In this document: piece after piece, positions 57,046-64,000 of the stretch
Layout of the letters: each line of letters starts with the position of its first letter
Numbering within the stretch: the first letter of the stretch is position 1
Notes under the pieces: generated by a model
Told to the model about the DNA's origin: nothing
Databases searched by the model: none
What the model saw: the letters and a program-made list of their open reading frames with translations, nothing else
Made by a program: the position numbers and the translations under genes
Origin: CAVPDA01 sp963702495
GTDB lineage: Bacteria > Pseudomonadota > Gammaproteobacteria > Burkholderiales > Rhodocyclaceae
Assembly: GCA_963702495.1 (NCBI GenBank)
Contig: CAVPDA010000014.1
Span: forward strand, 1 to 64,000
Direction of reading: 5' to 3'
DNA length: 64,000 nt

Positions 57046-57049
57046 TGCA
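57033..57049 (+). promoter_or_regulatory. NtrC-binding site upstream of glnA
   Basis: TGCACCACGATAGTGCA fits the NtrC consensus TGCACC-N5-GGTGCA with one half-site mismatch. It overlaps the last codon of the cation-efflux gene and lies about 95 bases before the sigma-54 -24 element, a normal enhancer distance. A second dyad, GTGCCCC-GAAGT-GGGGCGCAC (about 57063-57083), may be a weaker site. Confidence 0.65.
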
Positions 57050-57143
57050 TTTTGTCTTGAGTGTGCCCCGAAGTGGGGCGCACCGCTTCGGGTCGGTGCG
57101 GTGCGGACGCTTGTGGCACAATAGATTTGCGCCATCGCATCGC

Positions 57144-57160
57144 TTGGCATAAGTCCTGCT
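57144..57160 (+). promoter_or_regulatory. Sigma-54 promoter of glnA
   Basis: TTGGCATAAGTCCTGCT has GG at -24 (57146-57147) and GC at -12 (57158-57159), with the strict 12-base spacing. It is about 50 bases upstream of the glnA start and downstream of the NtrC site. Confidence 0.65.
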
Positions 57161-57212
57161 AAACCCCTCGGACAGGCTTTTCCCTTTCCCGCTTAATCTG
57201 CTAGGAGTCATG

Positions 57213-58622
57213 ATGTCCCCGCAAGATGTGCTGAAGACGATCAAAGACAAAGAGGTCAAGTTCGTGGACCTCCGCTTCACCGACACCCGCGGCAAGGAGC
57301 AGCACGTGGGCGTGCCCTCCAAGATGTTCGATGCCGACAAGTTCGAGTCGGGACATGCCTTCGACGGCTCGTCGATCGCAGGCTGGAAGGGCATCCAGGC
57401 TTCCGACATGCTGCTGATGCCGGACCCGGTTACGGCCTACATCGATCCGTTCATGGACGAGACCACCCTGATCATCAGTTGCGACGTGGTCGAACCGACC
57501 GACGGCAAAGGCTATGACCGCGATCCGCGCTCCCTGGCGAAGCGCGCCGAGGCCTATCTGAAGTCCACCGGCCTGGGCGACGTCGCCTATTTCGGACCGG
57601 AACCCGAGTTCTTCATTTTCGACTCGGTCGAGTGGAACGTGGACATGTCCGGCTCCTACGTCAAGATCTTCTCCGAAGAGGCCGCCTGGGCCTCCGGCGA
57701 GAAGTTCGAAGGCGGCAACATCGGCCACCGTCCCTCCGTCAAGGGCGGCTATTTCCCGGTGCCGCCGGTCGATAGCCTGAACGACATCCGCGCCGCCATG
57801 TGTCTGGCGCTGGAGCAGTGCGGCGTCGTGGTGGAAGTGCATCACCACGAAGTGGCGACCGCCGGCCAGTGCGAGATCGGCACCCTCTTCAACAGCCTGG
57901 TGCGCCGTGCCGACTGGACGCAGGTGCTGAAGTACGTGGTGCACAACGTCGCCCACAGCTACGGCAAGACCGCCACCTTCATGCCCAAGCCGATCGTCGG
58001 CGACAACGGTTCCGGCATGCACGTGCACCAGTCGGTGTGGAAGGACGGCCAGAACCTGTTCGCCGGCAACGGCTACGCCGGCCTGTCCGAGATGGCGCTC
58101 TACTACATCGGGGGCATCATCAAGCACGCCAAGGCGCTGAACGCGATCACCAACCCGGGCACCAACTCGTACAAGCGTCTGGTGCCGGGCTTCGAGGCGC
58201 CGATCAACCTGGCGTACTCGGCGCGCAACCGCTCGGCTGCCATCCGCATCCCCCACGTCTCCAGTCCGAAGGCACGCCGCATCGAGGTGCGCTTCCCGGA
58301 TCCGACCGCCAACCCCTACCTCGCGTTTTCCGCGATGCTGATGGCCGGCCTGGACGGGATCCAGAACAAGATCCATCCCGGCGATCCGATGGACAAGAAT
58401 CTCTACGACCTGCCGCCGGAAGAGGCAGCGAAGGTGCCGCACCCCTGCGCCTCCCTCGACGAAGCCCTCGCCACCCTGGACAAGGACCGCGAATTCCTGA
58501 CCCGCGGCGGCGTCTTTTCGAGCGACATGATCGATGCCTACATCGAGCTGAAGATGGAGGAAGTCACGCGCTTCCGCATGACCACCCATCCGGTCGAATA
58601 CGACATGTACTACAGCCTGTAA
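57213..58622 (+). CDS. glnA: Glutamine synthetase type I
   Basis: GlnA makes glutamine from glutamate, ammonia and ATP. From ATG 57213 (MSPQDVLKTIKD) it has 469 residues, identical in length to E. coli GlnA. The neighbouring ATG at 57210 is too close to the AGGAG site. Motifs are FDGSSIAGWKGI, the ATP site KPIVGDNGSGMHVHQSVW, and NRSAAIRIP. The adenylylation Tyr is at 398 (NLYDLPPEE), so activity control by GlnE is expected. NtrC and sigma-54 sites upstream and ntrBC downstream show nitrogen control. Confidence 0.98.
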   Translation: MSPQDVLKTIKDKEVKFVDLRFTDTRGKEQHVGVPSKMFDADKFESGHAFDGSSIAGWKGIQASDMLLMPDPVTAYIDPFMDETTLIISCDVVEPTDGKGYDRDPRSLAKRAEAYLKSTGLGDVAYFGPEPEFFIFDSVEWNVDMSGSYVKIFSEEAAWASGEKFEGGNIGHRPSVKGGYFPVPPVDSLNDIRAAMCLALEQCGVVVEVHHHEVATAGQCEIGTLFNSLVRRADWTQVLKYVVHNVAHSYGKTATFMPKPIVGDNGSGMHVHQSVWKDGQNLFAGNGYAGLSEMALYYIGGIIKHAKALNAITNPGTNSYKRLVPGFEAPINLAYSARNRSAAIRIPHVSSPKARRIEVRFPDPTANPYLAFSAMLMAGLDGIQNKIHPGDPMDKNLYDLPPEEAAKVPHPCASLDEALATLDKDREFLTRGGVFSSDMIDAYIELKMEEVTRFRMTTHPVEYDMYYSL

Positions 58623-58674
58623 GCACCGCAGGCGGGGAGGCGGTCAGCTTTTTCGCCTCTCGGTCGTTACAACA

Positions 58675-58702
58675 AGGACGGGCCGCGGCCCGTCCTTTTT
58701 CG
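58675..58702 (+). terminator. Rho-independent terminator after glnA
   Basis: GGACGGGC and GCCCGTCC form the stem around a CGCG loop (58677-58696), followed by TTTTT. It separates glnA from the DUF4124 gene. Confidence 0.85.
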
Positions 58703-58773
58703 TTTCCCAGTTGTTTGATATGACCCGCCGCATTGCATACACTGCACCGGAATTCCAACTCAGGCGCCTCGCC

Positions 58774-59250
58774 ATGACTCACAGACTGTTTCTGGTTGCC
58801 GTATTGGCTGCCGCAGGGATTGTCGGCACCGCCCACGCCGACATCTACAAGTGCGTTGACCCGAGCGGCCACGTCACCTACACCAACCAGAAGAGCGCCG
58901 ACAAGGGCTGCTCGCTCCTGTCCAAGGACCAGGCCGTGTCCACGGTTCCGGCGTCGAAACCGGCCGCCAAGGCGGCGACACCTTCCCCCGCGGGCTTCCC
59001 CAAGGTGGACGGCGACACCCAGAAGAAGCGCGACGGCGACCGGCGCACGATCCTGGAAACGGAACTGGAGACGGAGCAGAAGAACCTGGAGCAGGCGAAG
59101 AAGGAGTTCACCGAGCAGGAATCGGTGCGCCTGGGTGACGAGAAGAACTACCAGAAGATGATCGACCGTCTCCAGCCCTACAAGGACAAGGTCGCCCTGC
59201 ACGAGCGCAATGTCGAGGCGCTGAAGAAGGAAATTGCCAATCTCAAGTAA
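58774..59250 (+). CDS. DUF4124 domain periplasmic protein
   Basis: This 158-aa protein has a cleavable signal peptide (FLVAVLAAAGIVGTAHA) followed directly by the DUF4124 core DIYKCVDPSGHVTYTNQKSADKGCSLL. The two cysteines probably form a disulfide. After a Pro/Ala linker, residues ~90-155 are a charged coiled coil (ETELETEQKNLEQAKKEFTEQES). The protein is a common neighbour of glnA-ntrBC in betaproteobacteria, but its role is unknown. Confidence 0.85.
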   Translation: MTHRLFLVAVLAAAGIVGTAHADIYKCVDPSGHVTYTNQKSADKGCSLLSKDQAVSTVPASKPAAKAATPSPAGFPKVDGDTQKKRDGDRRTILETELETEQKNLEQAKKEFTEQESVRLGDEKNYQKMIDRLQPYKDKVALHERNVEALKKEIANLK

Positions 59251-59301
59251 TGCGGGTGGCGCCGCCCGCTTCGTGGCCTGCTTCTTGCTGCGGCTGTTCG
59301 C

Positions 59302-60372
59302 ATGTCAGCCGTCGAGCACCCCGTGATACCGGCACCCTTCGCCGGACTCGATCTCCTCTCTTCCGCCGTCCTCTTGCTGGATGAAGGATTAGTCATCCAG
59401 TACGTCAATCCGGCGGCGGAAAACCTGTTCGAGGTCAGCAGCAAGCAGCTCCTCGGCAGGCCGCTCGCCAAACTCGTGGGCGAGCCGCCCGGACTGAAGG
59501 CAGCGCTGGCCAACGCCCTGGGCAACAACTGGAGCTACACCGGACAGAATCTCACCGTGCACCGTCTCGGTGCGGAGGCCTTGCACCTGGACTGCACGGT
59601 GACGCGGGTGGAGGCAGCGTCGGCGCGCCTGCTGCTGGAATTCCGCCACATCGACCAGCAGTTGCGGGTGGCGCGCGAGGAGCGGCTGATCGAGCAGCAG
59701 CAGGTCAATCGCGAGCTGATCCGCAACCTGGCGCACGAGATCAAGAACCCGCTGGGCGGAATTCGCGGTTCGGCGCAACTGCTGGAGCGCGAGCTGACCA
59801 GTCCGCAGCTCAAGGAGTACACGCAGGTCATCATCATGGAGGTCGACCGCCTGCAGGACCTGATGAACCGGCTGCTGACCTCGCACCGCATGATGCAGCC
59901 CGGGCCGGTGAATATCCACGACGCGCTGGAACGGGCGCGGCGGCTGATCGAGGCCGAGTTTCCCGCCGTCGTGCTGCGTGCCGACTATGACATCAGCCTG
60001 CCGGATCTGACCGGCGATCGCGAGCAGCTGATTCAGGCGGTGCTCAACATCGTGCGCAATGCGGCGCAGGCGCTCCAGGGCACGGGCGAGATCACTCTGC
60101 GCACGCGCGCGCGGCGTCAGGTGACGGTGGCGAAGCGGCGCTACCGGCTGGCATTGGAATTGCAAGTCATCGACAACGGCCCCGGCATCCCGGACGAGAT
60201 CCGCGACAAGATCTTCTTTCCGCTGGTATCGGGCCGCGAGGGCGGCAGCGGTTTGGGGCTCTCCCTGGCGCAGAGCTTCATTCAGCAGCACCATGGCATG
60301 ATCGAGGTGGACAGCGAGCCGGGGCATACCTGCTTCTCGATCGTGCTGCCGATACAGAATGGAAAAGACTGA
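59302..60372 (+). CDS. glnL: Nitrogen regulation sensor histidine kinase NtrB (GlnL)
   Basis: NtrB phosphorylates NtrC when nitrogen is scarce and dephosphorylates it when PII is bound. The protein has 356 residues and no membrane helix. A PAS domain (about 15-115) precedes the H-box NLAHEIKNPLGGIRGSAQLL with phospho-acceptor His145. The ATPase domain has LNIVRNAAQAL (N box), VIDNGPGIPDEI (G1) and GSGLGLSLAQSFI (G2). It is followed by ntrC after about 100 bases. Confidence 0.95.
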   Translation: MSAVEHPVIPAPFAGLDLLSSAVLLLDEGLVIQYVNPAAENLFEVSSKQLLGRPLAKLVGEPPGLKAALANALGNNWSYTGQNLTVHRLGAEALHLDCTVTRVEAASARLLLEFRHIDQQLRVAREERLIEQQQVNRELIRNLAHEIKNPLGGIRGSAQLLERELTSPQLKEYTQVIIMEVDRLQDLMNRLLTSHRMMQPGPVNIHDALERARRLIEAEFPAVVLRADYDISLPDLTGDREQLIQAVLNIVRNAAQALQGTGEITLRTRARRQVTVAKRRYRLALELQVIDNGPGIPDEIRDKIFFPLVSGREGGSGLGLSLAQSFIQQHHGMIEVDSEPGHTCFSIVLPIQNGKD

Positions 60373-60474
60373 AACCGCCGCGAGGGATCGCGCGCCGGGC
60401 CACCCAGCGAAGCGCCTCAGGAGCGTCGCCGTGACCACGCGTTCGATACGCGGCTCTACCGAGTTGGATCTGCC

Positions 60475-61914
<1,440 letters not shown>

Positions 61915-61982
61915 CCCTTCTGGCGAACGGTCATGGAATGCCAGCCACCCCGAACAATGAAAGGCCTCGCCATGACCGTTTC

Positions 61983-62017
61983 CCTCACCCCCAGCCCCTC
62001 TCCCAGCGGGAGAGGGG
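61983..62017. repeat. Dispersed palindromic repeat, copy upstream of birA
   Basis: CCCCTCTCCC-AGC-GGGAGAGGGG (61995-62017) has a perfect 10-bp stem, preceded by CCCTCACCCCCAG. Reversed, it aligns with the copy inside hsdM, including the GGGGTGAGGG arm. The remaining ~190 bases to the birA start show no gene. Confidence 0.7.
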
Positions 62018-62249
62018 CGCTTCGAGAGTCGCTGGCGCGACTTTTACGTTAAGGGTCGGCTGCGGCGGGGCGGGTCGGGGAATCTCCAACGGCGCCTGCC
62101 CCCGTAGTCCCGTCGGGGGACAAACCAGGGGCATCTCGCCTTGTTCGTACATCGGGTTTCTCCGGCCATGCCGAACGGACACCCTGTCTGGTTCCGGCAC
62201 GACCGGTATGGGGGATAATGCGGCTCGCCGCGACCATCCTTCCCGACCC

Positions 62250-63080
62250 GTGCCGACTGCCTCCGCGACCCCCAAGACTCCCCCTGCCGAAGCGCTCTCT
62301 GCCGGCGCAGTTGCGTCGGCCCTGGGCGGGCATGCAGCCGCTTTCACCCTGGACCTGCGGCCGACCTGCGCTTCGAGCAATGCCGAGCTGATCGGTCTGG
62401 CGGAGGCGGGCGCCGCCCACCGCACCGTGCTCGCCTGCGACCTGCAGACGGCCGGCCGCGGCCGCCGCGGCCGCGACTGGATCGCTGTGCCGCAGGGCAG
62501 TCTCACCTTCTCCCTGCTGTGGCGTTTTCCTCCCGCTTCCGCCTCGCCCCTCGGCCTGAGTCTCGCCATCGGCGTCGCCGTGGCGCGGGTGCTGGAGGCG
62601 GCGGGCGCGCCGGGCGTCGCGCTCAAGTGGCCCAATGACATCCTGCTGCGCGGGCGCAAGCTCGCCGGCATCCTGGTGGATCTGCTGCCCGCCGCTGCAA
62701 GCGCGCCGGCGGCGGTCATCGGCATCGGCCTCAACGTGAGCCTGCCGCGGGATTTTCCTCACGACGAATTCGCCGCCGCCGATCTGGCCGCCGTGCTGCC
62801 AAAGCCGCCGTCGCGCAACCTGCTGCTGGCCCAGTTGCTGATCGAACTCGATGGGGCGCTGTCCATTTTCGGCAGGATGGGCTTCATCGCCTTTCGCGAA
62901 TCATGGATGGCGCGCCATGCGTTGCAGGACGCGCGGGTGCGCCTGAGCGGCGAGCGCGAGACGGTGGAGGGCATTTGCCGCGGCGTCGATCAGGACGGCG
63001 CCCTGCTGCTGGAAACGCCCGCCGGAGCGCGCCGCATCATCAGCGGCGACGTGAGCCTGCGCCCCGATGCTGACCATTGA
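62250..63080 (+). CDS. birA: Biotin--[acetyl-CoA-carboxylase] ligase, no DNA-binding domain
   Basis: BirA activates biotin to biotinyl-AMP and transfers it to BCCP. Motifs are CASSNAELIGLAEAG, TAGRGRRGRDWIAVPQGSLTFSLLW (biotin/AMP loop), ALKWPNDILLRGRKLAGILVD and IGIGLNVSLP. The C-terminal SH3-like domain (SGERETVEGICRGVDQDGALLL) is present, but the helix-turn-helix of E. coli BirA is absent, so it cannot repress bio genes. I chose GTG 62250; ATG 62208 is an alternative. The frame stays open upstream only because it reads through the palindromic repeat. It overlaps coaX by 14 bases. Confidence 0.92.
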   Translation: MPTASATPKTPPAEALSAGAVASALGGHAAAFTLDLRPTCASSNAELIGLAEAGAAHRTVLACDLQTAGRGRRGRDWIAVPQGSLTFSLLWRFPPASASPLGLSLAIGVAVARVLEAAGAPGVALKWPNDILLRGRKLAGILVDLLPAAASAPAAVIGIGLNVSLPRDFPHDEFAAADLAAVLPKPPSRNLLLAQLLIELDGALSIFGRMGFIAFRESWMARHALQDARVRLSGERETVEGICRGVDQDGALLLETPAGARRIISGDVSLRPDADH

Positions 63081-63780
63081 CTGCGGCAACACCCGCCTCA
63101 AGTGGGGCCTGTTCGAGGGTGAGCGGCTGATCGAATCGGGCTCGCTGGCGCTGATCGAACTCGGCATGCTGGCGCGCCGGCTGCCGCACCCGCTGCCGCA
63201 GCGGGTGGTGGTGTCCAATGTCGCCGGCGAACGCGCCGCAGTGGAGATGCGCGCCGCCCTCGAAGGCCAGGGCAGACTCATCCGCTGGGTGCGCGCGCAG
63301 CAGGAGCAGTGCGGCGTGCGCAACGCCTACACCGATCCCGCCCAACTCGGCGCCGACCGCTGGGCTGCCCTCATCGGCGCGCGCCATCTGCACCGCGGGC
63401 CCTGCCTCGTGGTCATGGCCGGCACCGCCACCACCGTCGATGTACTGGATGGCGACGGCAGCTTCCGGGGCGGCCTGATCCTGCCCGGCTTCGAGCTGAT
63501 GCGCCAGTCGCTCACCCGCAACACCGCCCAGCTCAAGGACCAGCCGGGGGCCTACGCCGAGCTGCCGCGCAATACCGCGGACGCCATCGCCAGCGGCTGC
63601 CTCGCCGCCCAGCTCGGCGCCGTCGAGCGCATGTTCCGCCCCATGGCGGCGCTGTCCGATGCCGTATGCATGGTGAGCGGCGGCGCCGCGCAGCCGCTGG
63701 CCGACCGCCTCGACTGCCCGAAACGCCTCGAACCCCATCTCGTCCTGCACGGCCTGCGCTGCATCGGCGAGGCATCGTAG
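63067..63780 (+). CDS. coaX: Type III pantothenate kinase CoaX
   Basis: CoaX phosphorylates pantothenate, the first committed step to coenzyme A. The protein has 237 residues with MLTIDCGNTRLKWGLFEG (phosphate-1 motif), LGADRWAALIGAR, CLVVMAGTATTVDVLDGDGSFRGGLILPGFELM and MVSGGAAQPLADRL. It is co-translated with birA through the 14-base overlap, a common betaproteobacterial pair. Its TAG stop forms the first bases of a REP-type palindrome. Confidence 0.95.
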   Translation: MLTIDCGNTRLKWGLFEGERLIESGSLALIELGMLARRLPHPLPQRVVVSNVAGERAAVEMRAALEGQGRLIRWVRAQQEQCGVRNAYTDPAQLGADRWAALIGARHLHRGPCLVVMAGTATTVDVLDGDGSFRGGLILPGFELMRQSLTRNTAQLKDQPGAYAELPRNTADAIASGCLAAQLGAVERMFRPMAALSDAVCMVSGGAAQPLADRLDCPKRLEPHLVLHGLRCIGEAS

Positions 63781-63831
63781 GGCGGGCCGCGCCCGCCGTG
63801 GGCATGAATCGGCGGGCATGGCCCGCCCTAC
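63776..63831. repeat. REP-type palindromic repeat, copy 2
   Basis: CGTAGGGCGGGCC and GGCCCGCCCTACG are exact inverted arms, with inner CGCCC..GGCGGGCAT. It starts within the last codons of coaX and shares layout with the copy at 15360. Confidence 0.8.
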
Positions 63832-63885
63832 GGCGGATCGAACCGCACTTGCTTCTCCACGGACCGGCCCGCCTCGGCAACATTT

Positions 63886-63939
63886 CGTAGGGCGGGCCGC
63901 GCCCGCCGCCCGCAACCGGCGGGCATGGCCGGCCCCACG
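63886..63939. repeat. REP-type palindromic repeat, copy 3
   Basis: CGTAGGGCGGGCCGCGCC repeats the left arm of copy 2. The right arm is worn: GGCGGGCATGGCCGGCCCC. It is 54 bases after copy 2 in the same orientation. The last 60 bases of the window show no feature. Confidence 0.75.
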
Positions 63940-64000
63940 TCGAATCGAGCGCGGCCGAGGCGAAGCGCGTCCGCCGGCGCCGTGCCCTACCGCTGTGAGC

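Noticed and set aside
57080..57099. GCACC-N10-GGTGC as another NtrC site
   Set aside because: The spacer is five bases longer than in the NtrC consensus, so the half-sites would not be correctly phased.
57113..57131. TGGCACAATAGATTTGC as the glnA sigma-54 promoter
   Set aside because: The GG-to-GC distance is two bases too long; the element at 57144-57160 has the exact spacing.
61938..62249. N-terminal extension of BirA
   Set aside because: The open frame reads through a palindromic repeat and has no biotin ligase or helix-turn-helix similarity.

Overview
The window is about 64 kb of GC-rich bacterial chromosome. Gene content and order point to a betaproteobacterium, probably Rhodocyclales-like. 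The markers are the EarP/EF-P(Arg32) pair, the run lolB-ispE-tRNA-Gln-prs-rplY-pth-ychF, and glnA followed by a DUF4124 gene and ntrB-ntrC. Family names come from reading translated sequence; no database search was run.

Layout. (1) 1-2000 is a damaged edge: a SAM hydroxide adenosyltransferase gene with at least five net +1 shifts, a small intact gene, and the first ~40 codons of an aspartokinase joined to unrelated remnants. (2) 2173-12749 is accessory: a 2603-aa haemagglutinin/CdiA-type exoprotein with a GTGA-coupled Imm27-like immunity gene, a small conserved gene on the other strand, an AT-richer stand-alone RelA/SpoT-domain protein, and an HNH protein whose catalytic core is scrambled. 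(3) 12837-37195 is core genome: lipocalin, earP-efp, tesA-like and ABC exporter, yceH, FimV-like, ftsX-ftsE-ftsY, two M16 peptidases, rsmD-coaD-ferredoxin, dynamin-like GTPase, mutM, then TPR lipoprotein-lolB-ispE-tRNA-Gln-prs-rplY-pth-ychF.

(4) 37199-48507 is a partly decayed defence island between ychF and a diguanylate cyclase. It holds an integrase remnant, a HigBA-type toxin-antitoxin pair, hsdR, and a 1048-codon frame joining HsdM, a stub of HsdS and a complete HerA-type ATPase. Next is a HEPN-like gene split by an IS1634-family element and then truncated by a nonsense codon, a remnant of an AlbA/COG2865-type protein, and a second RelE/HigA pair. (5) 48729-63780 is core genome again: diguanylate cyclase, thioredoxin, gluQ, clsB-EEP-nadA-rhodanese, a cation-efflux gene, glnA with an NtrC site and sigma-54 promoter, DUF4124, ntrB-ntrC and birA-coaX. 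(6) Two REP-type palindromes close the window.

Two signals run through the whole window. Each clear single frame break in a conserved gene (SAM transferase, earP, yceH, dynamin, nadA, aspartokinase start) is a +1 shift, mostly an extra G or C in a short run. That points to insertion errors in the sequence at least as much as to gene decay. Two palindromic repeat families are also scattered here, and one copy lies in frame inside hsdM.

The most unusual object is the HsdM-HsdS'-HerA frame. It is either a three-part fusion that replaced DNA-target recognition with a translocase motor, or an in-frame deletion scar.
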